Of a stretch of DNA of 64,000 nt, positions 35,259-43,472 are shown one piece after another. A model generated the notes under the pieces. That model was not told where the DNA came from, did no database searches, and saw only the letters and a list, made by a program, of their open reading frames with translations. Made by a program: the position numbers and the translations under genes. The stretch comes from Lachnospiraceae bacterium. Its GTDB lineage: Bacteria > Bacillota > Clostridia > Lachnospirales > Lachnospiraceae. The stretch lies in the NCBI GenBank assembly GCA_017480195.1, contig JAFVBE010000007.1, positions 35,750 through 99,749 on the forward strand, given 5' to 3'. Numbering within the stretch: position 1 is the first letter of the stretch; every line of letters begins with the position of its first letter.

Positions 35259-36209
35259 ATGCCAATTAGAGTTTTTAATGATTTACCTGTAAAAAAGATA
35301 CTTGAAGATGAGAATATATTCGTAATGGATGAGCATCGTGCAACTACTCAGGATATTCGTCCATTGGATGTGCTAATACTTAATCTTATGCCGCTTAAGG
35401 AGGACACGGAGCTCTGCCTCTTAAGAAGTCTATCTAATACGCCGCTTCAGGTCAATATATCATTTATAAGAACGGTATCCTATGAGTCCAAGAATGTATC
35501 GGAATCGCACCTTGCTAAGTTCTATACTGATTTTGCATCTGTTAAGGACAGAAAGTGGGATGGACTTATTATAACGGGAGCGCCTGTCGAGCTTATGGAA
35601 TTTGAAGATGTTGATTACTGGGATGAGCTTACTGAGATTATGGATTGGTCTAAGGAAAATGTTACTTCCACTTTACATATCTGTTGGGGAGCACAGGCAG
35701 GACTTTACTACAGATACGGTGTTAAGAAGATAAAGCTTAACAAGAAGCTCTCAGGAGTATATGAGCATTATCCTTTACACAAAAAGACAGAGCTGGTTAG
35801 AGGCTTTGATGATACATTTATGGTGCCTCAGTCAAGATATACAGGTATAGACAAACAGGCGGTGATTGATAATCCGCTGCTTGATATAGTCGCTGAGTCT
35901 GATATTACAGGACCATATCTGATAATCGGTGAGGATGGAAAGAATATATTCGTGACAGGACATCCGGAATATGATACATTAACGCTTGATAAGGAGTACA
36001 AGCGAGATGTGGCAAAGGGGGTTAACCCTGACATACCGGTTAATTATTATAAGGACAACAATCCTGACAATAAGCCTGTTAAGTCCTGGAGATGTCATGC
36101 GAATACCTTATATTCCAATTGGCTTAACTACTATGTATATCAGGTAACTCCTTATGATTGGACCGGTAAGGATAAGAACAGTAATGATTATAAGCCGTAT
36201 AAAAAGTAA
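35259..36209 (+). CDS. metA: Homoserine O-acetyltransferase (MetA family)
   Basis: 316 residues. MetA activates homoserine for methionine synthesis. Cys142 (HICWGAQAGLYY) is the acyl-enzyme nucleophile, and the catalytic His lies in FVTGHPEYD with Glu two residues later. Residue 111 is Glu (ITGAPVE), the residue linked in published work to acetyl-CoA use, whereas Gly there gives succinyl-CoA use. So although often labelled succinyltransferase, an acetyltransferase is more likely here. GGAAGG precedes ATG. No SAM riboswitch is seen upstream. Confidence 0.92.
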   Translation: MPIRVFNDLPVKKILEDENIFVMDEHRATTQDIRPLDVLILNLMPLKEDTELCLLRSLSNTPLQVNISFIRTVSYESKNVSESHLAKFYTDFASVKDRKWDGLIITGAPVELMEFEDVDYWDELTEIMDWSKENVTSTLHICWGAQAGLYYRYGVKKIKLNKKLSGVYEHYPLHKKTELVRGFDDTFMVPQSRYTGIDKQAVIDNPLLDIVAESDITGPYLIIGEDGKNIFVTGHPEYDTLTLDKEYKRDVAKGVNPDIPVNYYKDNNPDNKPVKSWRCHANTLYSNWLNYYVYQVTPYDWTGKDKNSNDYKPYKK

Positions 36210-36278
36210 TATGCTAATGGATTTTATTACTTATGTTATGGTATATAACATTTCTTGTCATAAATATAGTTTTGAATT

Positions 36279-36333
36279 AAAAAAGTATATATCTAATACC
36301 TAAATTAATATCGGTATGGATATATACTTTTTT
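36279..36333. terminator. Bidirectional-looking terminator after metA
   Basis: AAAAAAGTATATATC and GATATATACTTTTTT pair over 15 bp around a loop that contains its own TACC/GGTA pair. T-runs on both sides mean either strand could be terminated. Confidence 0.85.
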
Positions 36334-36387
36334 GATATTAAAAAACTCTTATAATTTGCTTTAAGTCTATTCACAATACATTTTATA

Positions 36388-36432
36388 TTGACAATATATT
36401 TTTAATATACTATTATATTTTTTGTATATTAA
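36388..36432 (+). promoter_or_regulatory. Promoter and operator of the BlaI/BlaR1-like operon
   Basis: TTGACA (36388-36393), 17-base spacer, TATTAT (36411-36416). A perfect 9-bp inverted repeat, TTAATATAC (36402-36410) and GTATATTAA (36424-36432), brackets the -10 and start region. A BlaI/MecI-type repressor encoded just downstream would be the natural ligand; its binding there would block transcription of its own operon. Confidence 0.75.
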
Positions 36433-36449
36433 TAATAGGAGGTGGTAAT

Positions 36450-36869
36450 TTGAAGAAGAAGGTTATGGATAAACGCGAGCAGAAGATTATGCAGATTCTG
36501 TGGGAGCATCAAGATGATGTACAGGGACTTAGTGTGGTTGATTTTGAAGAACTGTCATCTGATGAGAAGCTTAGCAGACCATCTATATTCAAGGCTCTTC
36601 AATCGCTTATGGACAAGGAATACATAGAGGTTGCAGGGCTTGAGCAGATCGGGACGGTATATGCGAGAAAGTATATTCCTAAGATTACCCGTGAGCAGTA
36701 TGCGGCAATTCTTCTTGCTGACAATGGGATAAGGTCATCCTCACTTGGAAGTCTGGCACTTGCTATGATTGGCAATGACAGGGATGACGAGCCGGATAAA
36801 AGTAAAGATGATGAGCTTATAAGTGAGCTGGAAGCTGTTATAGAAAGGATAAAAAAGGGTAAGGTGTAG
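36450..36869 (+). CDS. BlaI/MecI-family transcriptional repressor
   Basis: 139 residues from TTG 36450, with AGGAGG 8 bases upstream. The N-terminal winged helix (EQKIMQILWEHQDDVQG, SRPSIFKALQSLMDKEYIEV) matches the penicillinase-repressor family. The C-terminal third is acidic and could be the dimerisation or cleavage region. Partner of the M56 membrane peptidase immediately downstream (2-base gap). Confidence 0.88.
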   Translation: MKKKVMDKREQKIMQILWEHQDDVQGLSVVDFEELSSDEKLSRPSIFKALQSLMDKEYIEVAGLEQIGTVYARKYIPKITREQYAAILLADNGIRSSSLGSLALAMIGNDRDDEPDKSKDDELISELEAVIERIKKGKV

Positions 36870-36871
36870 AT

Positions 36872-38116
36872 ATGCCAAATGATAATTTTATTGGGATATT
36901 TGCTTTGTTCTATGAGATGCTTTTTAAGGGGAGACATGTTATCAGCGTATATGCAATTATGTCATGTGTTTTTTGGAGCAGTCTTATAATACTGATTTAT
37001 TCATTAATCAGTGAGAGCAGATTTTTCCTAAAGATTTCGGGAGGCAAAGGGATTCTTGCGGGTTACACATTATGTATGCTTCAGATGTTTCTTCCTATGG
37101 ATTTAAGCTCACAGCAATATATCGTTGTAAAAAGTTTGAATCCTATTGGGAAGCTTATGATTTATAAGATTTCACTACCGTTTGGAAAGATAACCGTATC
37201 AAAGCTTCTGCTTATTATTTGGAGTTTAGGGATTATAGTTCAAACTATCAGATTTATATATGGAAGAATAAGGATGAGCAGGCTTGTTAAGAGTCTTCCG
37301 ATGGTTTTGATGGATATGCCCGAAGCAGTAAGTAAAATAATGCCAAGTAAAACAAAAGCCTACATTTGCACGGGAATATCGGTGCCGATGAGTATCGGAA
37401 TCATTAACAGGATGATACTTCTTCCTGACAATAAATATGAGGATGAGGATATATGTAATATTATCAGACACGAATCAGTTCATCTTAATATGTATGACCA
37501 TATTACGGTTATTGTATCAAATGCGCTTTGTATAATATATTGGTGGAATCCATGCGTATATCTTCTTAGAAGAAATATGGAAAAGGCTTTAGAAGTAAGA
37601 TGTGACAGAGAAGCTGTGAAGGATATGGATAGTGAGGAAGTAACAGGATATTTGTCAACGCTTATAAAGGTTTTTAAGAACCGTTATAATGACGGACAGT
37701 ACGCAGGACTTGGAATGCTCGGAAGCGGTCGAAGTATGCGTAAGGAACTAAGAGATAGATTTAATGCTATTGAGGCAGATGTATCGGGTAAGAAGCTTAA
37801 GGGGATAAATCTTGCGCTGACATTCATTCTGTTAGGGATTATGATTTTATCATACAGATATGTGCTTGGACCGTTATTTTTGCCTGAGCCGTATGGTGAA
37901 TACAATATGATAGATAAAGATGGATATGTCATGGATGATAGTGGTATTCATTTTGATGAATCGGGGCCGTTTATAATGGTTGATGATTCAACATATATCA
38001 TAGATTTTGGGGATGGACGATACAAGGTAGTAAACAGCTTTTACGAGCAGGAGATATCTGAGCAATGGTTTGAGGCATTGAAGGATATGGGTGTAAGAAT
38101 CGAAAAATCAAAATAA
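36872..38116 (+). CDS. BlaR1/MecR1-like M56 membrane peptidase
   Basis: 414 residues with four or five membrane segments. The zinc-protease motif is H200-E-S-V-H204 (IRHESVHLNMYD), followed by YWWNPCVYLLRRNMEKALE and EVRCDREA, the family pattern. There is no penicillin-binding sensor domain: instead, a C-terminal extension of about 85 residues (GEYNMIDKDGYVMDDSGIH) lies outside the membrane and may be the sensor. It would relay a signal by cutting the BlaI-like repressor. Confidence 0.86.
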   Translation: MPNDNFIGIFALFYEMLFKGRHVISVYAIMSCVFWSSLIILIYSLISESRFFLKISGGKGILAGYTLCMLQMFLPMDLSSQQYIVVKSLNPIGKLMIYKISLPFGKITVSKLLLIIWSLGIIVQTIRFIYGRIRMSRLVKSLPMVLMDMPEAVSKIMPSKTKAYICTGISVPMSIGIINRMILLPDNKYEDEDICNIIRHESVHLNMYDHITVIVSNALCIIYWWNPCVYLLRRNMEKALEVRCDREAVKDMDSEEVTGYLSTLIKVFKNRYNDGQYAGLGMLGSGRSMRKELRDRFNAIEADVSGKKLKGINLALTFILLGIMILSYRYVLGPLFLPEPYGEYNMIDKDGYVMDDSGIHFDESGPFIMVDDSTYIIDFGDGRYKVVNSFYEQEISEQWFEALKDMGVRIEKSK

Positions 38117-38135
38117 CAGAAAGGGTAATATAAAA

Positions 38136-38843
38136 ATGAATAATGTTACAGAAGAAAATGCTAATATCAACGAAGTGGCTGATGGAAAAACAGATAATAA
38201 TGAACCTAAAAAGATAAGGCTGTCATCAATTATAATTATACTTGCCATTGCAGCGGCCGGTGTATATTTTATTTATACGAACTTTTTTGGGGCTAAGCCG
38301 GAGATTACCGTAAACGGTAAAAAGGTGACGATGAGAAGCACTATACAGGAGCTTTATGACGATGGTTTTGTATTATGCTCGGATTCCGGAAGTGTATTAA
38401 GTCCAAGTGGTTCTGTCGGCGGAAAGCAGATATATAATATAAGCTATCATCTTGGCGTGCCTCGCGGAGACGGCGGCTATGCCGACCTTACAGGAATTAT
38501 TATTACTCCTGCTAATTTTGATTCAGGTAGTAAGGATATAAAGGAATGCAGTATATATGAGATTGTTTATTATCCGGCTTATGATTCTGCTGCGGCTGAT
38601 GTGCTTATTGGCGGAGAGAAGCTTGACACTGATGATTTGGCTACATGGGCAGACTTTTTTGCTGAGAAAAAATATCCGTTTGAGGAGTCGGAGATTAACA
38701 ATTTTAGAAACGGTAATAATACTATGTTGCTTGGAAAGACCGGAAGATATAAGTTTGAGGCTCGTGCTAAGGGGTATGGAGAGGAAGCGTTTTCATATAT
38801 CAGATTCACAAGAAATATAGAAGTAAAATACGAAACGAGGTAG
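38136..38843 (+). CDS. Unknown membrane-anchored protein in the BlaI operon
   Basis: 235 residues. A charged, Asn-rich N-terminus is followed by one TM segment at about 30-48 (SSIIIILAIAAAGVYFIYT) and an outside domain. No family recognised; the sequence contains EITVNGKKVTMRSTIQELYD, which is somewhat like short wall-associated repeat modules. 19 bases after the BlaR1-like gene with an AAGGG ribosome binding site, so co-transcribed. It might be the target or ligand partner of the sensor. Confidence 0.65.
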   Translation: MNNVTEENANINEVADGKTDNNEPKKIRLSSIIIILAIAAAGVYFIYTNFFGAKPEITVNGKKVTMRSTIQELYDDGFVLCSDSGSVLSPSGSVGGKQIYNISYHLGVPRGDGGYADLTGIIITPANFDSGSKDIKECSIYEIVYYPAYDSAAADVLIGGEKLDTDDLATWADFFAEKKYPFEESEINNFRNGNNTMLLGKTGRYKFEARAKGYGEEAFSYIRFTRNIEVKYETR

Positions 38844-38847
38844 AAGG

Positions 38848-39210
38848 ATGACATTATTTTACAGATATTATAGATACTCGGGATTGGCAACCCTTATATC
38901 AATTTTGGCAAATTTAGGAAGTATATTAGCTATAATAGGCGCAGCATATATGCTGCTTGTTGATGGAAAATATGTATTAGGTATTATACTGGCGGCGCTG
39001 GCAGTATTCCTTTTTGTATATGTGGGACGAATACTCACAGATAAGCTTGCAAGAAAATGGGGTGAGAAGAATATAGCCACGAAACCGCATATTGCCAAAG
39101 AATATTGCACCGAAAATCCTGAGGAATATGAGAGAGTTGCAGCAATTAATCAAAAATTCGCCGAGAAATATATGCTTGGCGCAAACGGAAAGATAGTTAA
39201 GAGAAAATAG
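38848..39210 (+). CDS. Unknown two-TM protein at the end of the BlaI operon
   Basis: 120 residues, with two hydrophobic segments (about 12-38 and 43-65), a basic/acidic mix after them and a conserved-looking motif PEEYERVAAINQKFAEKYML at the C-terminus. No family recognised. Starts 4 bases after the preceding stop. The whole four-gene unit runs to the bidirectional terminator at 39228. Confidence 0.65.
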   Translation: MTLFYRYYRYSGLATLISILANLGSILAIIGAAYMLLVDGKYVLGIILAALAVFLFVYVGRILTDKLARKWGEKNIATKPHIAKEYCTENPEEYERVAAINQKFAEKYMLGANGKIVKRK

Positions 39211-39227
39211 AAATATAACTTTAATAT

Positions 39228-39273
39228 GAATGAGGCGACTATAAAAAGCTAAACTTTTATAGTCGCCTCATTC
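39228..39273. terminator. Bidirectional terminator between convergent genes
   Basis: A perfect 19-bp stem (GAATGAGGCGACTATAAAA with its reverse complement) and an 8-base loop. A-run and T-run on opposite ends let it stop transcripts from both the BlaI operon and lexA, which face each other here. Confidence 0.93.
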
Positions 39274-39301
39274 GATATTATTATGTTAAAAAATTAAAAT
39301 C

Positions 39302-39916
39302 TTAAAAGGTTCTGAATAGTCCGACAACTCTGCCGAGTATGGACATATTATCCCTTACTATAATAGGATCCATTGTGTCATTTTCCGGCTGTAATCTGAT
39401 ATAACCATTCTCTCTGTAGAAGGTCTTAACAGTAGCAGAATCATCGATAAGTGCAACCACGATATCAGTATTATTAGCCTGATTTGTCTGCTCAACTAAT
39501 ACGAGGTCTCCGTCAAATATACCGGCATTAATCATACTTTCACCCTTAACCTTAAGCATAAATCTGTCCTTGTTGCCTTTAAGGTATTCAGGTGGGATAG
39601 GGAAGTAGCCGTCGATATTTTCTACTGCAAGTATCGGTTCGCCTGCGGTTATAGTTCCTACTATCGGGATATTGACAAGCTCACGCCTTGAAAGATTAAA
39701 GGTGTCATCGAGTATCTCTATAGCTCTTGGCTTGGTAGGGTCTTTCCTTATATAGCCCTTAGCTTCCAAAGTCTCTAAATGTGCGTGAACGGAAGATGTA
39801 GACTTAAGATGTACCGCATCACATATTTCTCTTACAGCAGGCGGATAACCCTTCTTCAAAATACATTCCTTAAGGTATTCTAATATTTCCTGCTGCTTCG
39901 CTGATAATGGTTCCAT
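39302..39916 (-). CDS. lexA: LexA SOS repressor
   Basis: 204 residues on the minus strand. LexA represses DNA-repair genes until RecA-driven self-cleavage. The winged-helix DNA-binding part covers 1-68 ([33 protein letters not shown]). The cleavage bond is A91-G92 (TITAGEPIL). The catalytic serine is S127 (KGESMINAG), and the lysine is in ATVKTFYRE near residue 164. All match the Bacillus LexA numbering closely. AGGAGG lies 8 bases before ATG. Two LexA-box-like sites lie in its own promoter. Confidence 0.97.
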   Translation of the reverse strand: MEPLSAKQQEILEYLKECILKKGYPPAVREICDAVHLKSTSSVHAHLETLEAKGYIRKDPTKPRAIEILDDTFNLSRRELVNIPIVGTITAGEPILAVENIDGYFPIPPEYLKGNKDRFMLKVKGESMINAGIFDGDLVLVEQTNQANNTDIVVALIDDSATVKTFYRENGYIRLQPENDTMDPIIVRDNMSILGRVVGLFRTF

Positions 39917-39984
39917 ATGTAGCCTCCTGATTATAAATTAAAAGAAATAACGACTTTGTCGCATTGTTTTCACTTATATTCGTT

Positions 39985-40024
39985 ATTATAACACACATCT
40001 GTTCGAATTGCAAACTAATGTTCT
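39985..40024 (-). promoter_or_regulatory. lexA promoter with two LexA-box-like operators
   Basis: On the minus strand, -35 TTGCAA (40013-40008), 17-base spacer, -10 TATAAT (39990-39985) with extended TG. Within the spacer, CGAACAGATGTGTG (39992-40005 on the + strand coordinates) matches the Bacillus LexA box CGAACRNRYGTTYG at 13 of 14 positions. A second, weaker site (40011-40024, GAAC-N4-GTTTG core) overlaps the -35. Autoregulation by LexA follows from this layout. Confidence 0.8.
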
Positions 40025-40084
40025 CTGTTTAATAAAAATTATTTTGTATCTCAAGTTGGTATTAAAAGGTAAATATAAATTTAC

Positions 40085-40113
40085 TTGAATTAACATTAAA
40101 TTTATGGTATTCT
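40085..40113 (+). promoter_or_regulatory. Likely promoter for the surface protein at 40177
   Basis: TTGAAT (40085-40090), 17-base spacer, TATTCT (40108-40113) with extended TG. A small palindrome TTTAGAT/ATCTAAA (40131-40146) lies in the leader before the ribosome binding site AAGGAG. Confidence 0.6.
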
Positions 40114-40176
40114 TTCGGAGAAATTGTTGTTTTAGATTCATCTAAATGTTTATATTTTTTTTAAGGAGAGAGTAAT

Positions 40177-41268
40177 ATGAAGAGAGCAGGAAGTTTTAAA
40201 ACTGTTGCGGTTATATTGGCATTTTTGTTAATTATAAGTATGTCATTAGGCGTTGCAACACCGGTAAATGTAGAAGCTGCCGGAAGTATGACAATTACAG
40301 TATCTGACAGTCTGATATCAAAACTGACTAATACAAATAATACAAGAATTACTGCTGTTGTAGGTTCAGTCAGTGATATTACAGGTTTAGAAAGATTTAG
40401 CTTTACCGGAGATACCAGTTTATTAGTTTATTATGATAGTCGTGAAGAATATGGTGATGGACCGGATGTAAACTGGGTAAATGAATATGGTCAGGTAATT
40501 AACGCTATTGCTATAAGTTTTAGTGCAAATATTACTAAAGAATCTTATGATAGCTTTATGGCTGATGGTATTGATTCTGTAAATATTCAGGGTATAAGTG
40601 TACCTGATATCGGCTGGAATGAAGGTTGGAAAAGGTTCTCGATTGGCGGAGAAGACCCTAAGGGTGAATTATGGGTAGGTCCGAACGGTGAGATAAATCC
40701 TGATACTGGAGATTTTACTCCTGATGGAACATATTTTGTGTCTTTCAATGTTACGCTTCCAATTAATGATTCAGGATACAAGATTACTACAGGTGGTGGA
40801 AGCTCACATACAGCGGGTGCATCAGAGGATTTAAAGATAACATGTGATGGAGCATTAGAGGATTTGGTATCTATCAGTGTGGATGGTACAGTTATTGATA
40901 GTGCTAACTATACACTTGAGTCTGGAAGTACAATTCTTACGCTTAAGGCTGAATATCTTAACACTTTATCCGCAGGAAACCATACTGTAACATTTACATA
41001 CAACGATGGACAGGCGGTTAATGCTGCATTTACGGTTGAAGCACAGACTCAGGTAACAACACCTGAGCAGACAACTACAACAGAGACACAGGTAACAACT
41101 CAGACAACGACTTCAACAAGTAATACTCCGACATCACCTAAGACCGGAGATTATACTTCAATTTCATCTAATAGAGCAGATAATACTTTGGTTATAGTAT
41201 TTATCGCACTTGTACTTGTGGCAGGAATTTCCTTCCTTGCAATCAATTATAAGCGAGCTGACAGATAA
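40177..41268 (+). CDS. Sortase-type surface protein with X2-like module
   Basis: 363 residues. Signal peptide about 1-34 (VEAAG). The middle part has a cohesin-like/beta look. Residues about 225-290 (SAGNHTVTFTYNDGQAV, LKAEYLNTL) match the X2-type (CBM_X2) beta-sandwich. A Thr-rich linker (TTPEQTTTTETQVTTQTTTS) is followed by a sorting signal of the form SPKTGD, a TM helix and the basic tail KRADR. So it is probably sortase-anchored to peptidoglycan, even though LPxTG itself is not seen. It is flanked by a promoter and a terminator, so it is a single-gene unit. Confidence 0.85.
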   Translation: MKRAGSFKTVAVILAFLLIISMSLGVATPVNVEAAGSMTITVSDSLISKLTNTNNTRITAVVGSVSDITGLERFSFTGDTSLLVYYDSREEYGDGPDVNWVNEYGQVINAIAISFSANITKESYDSFMADGIDSVNIQGISVPDIGWNEGWKRFSIGGEDPKGELWVGPNGEINPDTGDFTPDGTYFVSFNVTLPINDSGYKITTGGGSSHTAGASEDLKITCDGALEDLVSISVDGTVIDSANYTLESGSTILTLKAEYLNTLSAGNHTVTFTYNDGQAVNAAFTVEAQTQVTTPEQTTTTETQVTTQTTTSTSNTPTSPKTGDYTSISSNRADNTLVIVFIALVLVAGISFLAINYKRADR

Positions 41269-41282
41269 TTGAGATTATTACG

Positions 41283-41325
41283 AAACAGCTTATGGAGGTT
41301 TATAACTTCCGTAAGCTGTTTTTTG
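41283..41325 (+). terminator. Terminator after the surface protein gene
   Basis: AAACAGCTTA pairs with TAAGCTGTTT, with an inner GGAGGTT/AACTTCC stem, followed by a T-run. Clear Rho-independent form. Confidence 0.92.
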
Positions 41326-41360
41326 ATTTATATTAGCTCGCCAAATAAGCGCTTTTGCGC

Positions 41361-41389
41361 TTGCTTGCCACATTTATTTATGTTATAAT
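41361..41389 (+). promoter_or_regulatory. Promoter of the histidine operon
   Basis: TTGCTT (41361-41366), 17-base spacer, TATAAT (41384-41389) with extended TG. The hairpin AAGCGC/GCGCTT (41347-41362) lies just upstream and overlaps the -35, so it could affect expression or belong to the upstream terminator. No T-box leader is seen. Confidence 0.7.
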
Positions 41390-41427
41390 ATCATATTGAA
41401 TTTTTAGATATAACAAGGAGATGTATT

Positions 41428-42702
41428 ATGAACGAAAAACTATTACATACCCCTGATGGTGTCAGGGATATATATGACTTGGAATGTAAACGCAAGCTAA
41501 AGGTTTTGGAACAGATTCATCATGTCCTTTTGTTATACAGTTATCAGGATATTTCTACACCGACCTTTGAGTACTTCGATATATTCAATATGGACAAGGG
41601 TTCGGCACCATCAAATGAGATGTTCAAATTCTTTGACAGGAATAATAACACTTTGGTGCTTCGACCTGATATGACGCCGAGCGTGGCAAGGTGCGTGGCA
41701 AAATATTATGCTGATGAGGAGCTTCCGATAAGACTTTGCTACAGTGGTAATTCCTTCAAGAATGCACTGCTTCATCAAGGTAAATTAAGTGAGTTTACTC
41801 AGGTTGGAGGCGAGCTTATAAATGATGATTCTTCTGCGGCTGATGCCGAGATAATTGCCTGTGTCATAAGCTGTCTTAAGGAGGTCGGACTTAAAGAATT
41901 TCAGATTGAAATTGGAGAGGTGGATTATTTTAAAGGCATTATAGAGGAAGCCGGTATAGATTCTCACACGGAAGAAAAAATACGCGAATATATACAGATT
42001 AAGAATTTCTTCGGTCTCTCAGAGTTTGTTGACAGACTTGACATTTCTGATAGAACTAAGAGAGCGCTGTCGGGCTTTAATATGCTCTTTGGTGGTCTGG
42101 ATATGCTTGATGTTGCGGCAGCGCTTGTTGATAATAAGCGTTCTTTGGAAGCTATAGAGCGTATGCGGCGTGTATATAATGCAATTTCATCCTATGGCTA
42201 TGATGAATATATAAGCTTTGATTTAAGCATGATTAACGGATACAACTATTATACCGGAATTATATTCAACGGATATACATATGGAACCGGAGACGCTATA
42301 GTCAAAGGTGGAAGATACAATAATCTGATGTCAAAGTTTGGTAAGGAGGCAGCTTCAGTAGGATTTGCAATATATGTTGACGACCTTATGAATGCGATTT
42401 CACGCAATAAGATAGAAGTGCCGCTTGATTATTCGAACATTCTTATCCTATATGATAGGGAATATCAGAAGGAGGCAATCGAGCTTGCTGCATATTACAG
42501 ACAGAATGATAAGAAAGTTGAGCTTGTCAGAAAATCCGTGAAGCACGGTATAGAGGATTATATAGAATATGCGAAGCAGATGCATTTCCTTAATATGTAT
42601 GTAGTTAAGGAGAATGAACAGCTTGATGTATATTCGATGGCAAATGGTACGGTAACCAATTCAGATATAAAGACTATCAAAGGTCTGGTTATAGATGAGT
42701 GA
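41428..42702 (+). CDS. hisZ: HisZ, ATP phosphoribosyltransferase regulatory subunit
   Basis: 424 residues. HisZ is a histidyl-tRNA synthetase-like protein without synthetase activity that regulates short-form HisG. Class II-like motifs are present (TPDGVRDIYDLE, LRPDMTPSVAR, LCYSGNSFKN, YYTGIIFNGYTYGTGDAIVKGGRY), but the key tRNA-synthetase residues are not all kept. The next gene, hisG, is the short form (214 aa) that requires HisZ, which settles the call. AAGGAG before ATG. Confidence 0.93.
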   Translation: MNEKLLHTPDGVRDIYDLECKRKLKVLEQIHHVLLLYSYQDISTPTFEYFDIFNMDKGSAPSNEMFKFFDRNNNTLVLRPDMTPSVARCVAKYYADEELPIRLCYSGNSFKNALLHQGKLSEFTQVGGELINDDSSAADAEIIACVISCLKEVGLKEFQIEIGEVDYFKGIIEEAGIDSHTEEKIREYIQIKNFFGLSEFVDRLDISDRTKRALSGFNMLFGGLDMLDVAAALVDNKRSLEAIERMRRVYNAISSYGYDEYISFDLSMINGYNYYTGIIFNGYTYGTGDAIVKGGRYNNLMSKFGKEAASVGFAIYVDDLMNAISRNKIEVPLDYSNILILYDREYQKEAIELAAYYRQNDKKVELVRKSVKHGIEDYIEYAKQMHFLNMYVVKENEQLDVYSMANGTVTNSDIKTIKGLVIDE

Positions 42703-42749
42703 TTATATAGATATATTCATTAAAATTAATTTATTGAGGATAAAATGAT

Positions 42750-43394
42750 ATGAGATATTTGACATTTGCTCTGGCGAAGGGCAGACTTGCTAAGAAAACA
42801 TTAGAATTATTCGAACAGATGGGGATTACCTGTGAGGAGGTTAAGGACCCTGATACGAGGAAACTGATATTTACAAATGAGGAACACAAGATTAAGTTCT
42901 TTCTTGCGAAGGCATCCGATGTACCGACATATGTTGAGTACGGTGCTGCTGATGTCGGTGTAGTAGGTAAAGACACGATACTTGAAGAAGGCAGAAATCT
43001 GTATGAGGTTATGGATTTGGGCTTTGGAAAATGTCGTATGTGCGTATGTGGTCCTGCTTCTGCGAAAGAACTTCTAAGCAGGAATGAGATAATAAGAGTG
43101 GCAAGTAAATATCCGAACATTGCACAGGATTATTTTAATAATAAAAAGAATCAAACTGTAGAGATTATCAAGCTTAACGGCTCTGTCGAGCTTGCGCCTA
43201 TAGTTGACTTGGCGGAGGTCATCGTTGATATAGTTGAGACAGGTTCTACGCTTCGTGAGAACGGACTTGAGGTATTAGAGGAAATCTGTCCACTGTCAGC
43301 AAGGGTGGTAGTTAATCAGGTTAGTCTTAAGATGGAGCATGAGCGTATAAGAAATATACTTGATGAATTAAACCGAATTATAAATTGTGAATAA
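42750..43394 (+). CDS. hisG: HisG, ATP phosphoribosyltransferase (short form)
   Basis: 214 residues, the short form lacking the C-terminal regulatory domain. First committed step of histidine synthesis: ATP + PRPP to phosphoribosyl-ATP. Motifs: [35 protein letters not shown], and the PRPP-binding [16 protein letters not shown]. Complex with HisZ needed for activity and feedback. RBS GAGG lies 9-10 bases before ATG. Confidence 0.96.
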   Translation: MRYLTFALAKGRLAKKTLELFEQMGITCEEVKDPDTRKLIFTNEEHKIKFFLAKASDVPTYVEYGAADVGVVGKDTILEEGRNLYEVMDLGFGKCRMCVCGPASAKELLSRNEIIRVASKYPNIAQDYFNNKKNQTVEIIKLNGSVELAPIVDLAEVIVDIVETGSTLRENGLEVLEEICPLSARVVVNQVSLKMEHERIRNILDELNRIINCE

Positions 43395-43472
43395 GTAATT
43401 TGTAAGCTATACAAGTTTGTTTGTGTTTATTAACAAATATAATTAATCGAACTTAAATTATGGAGGAATACA

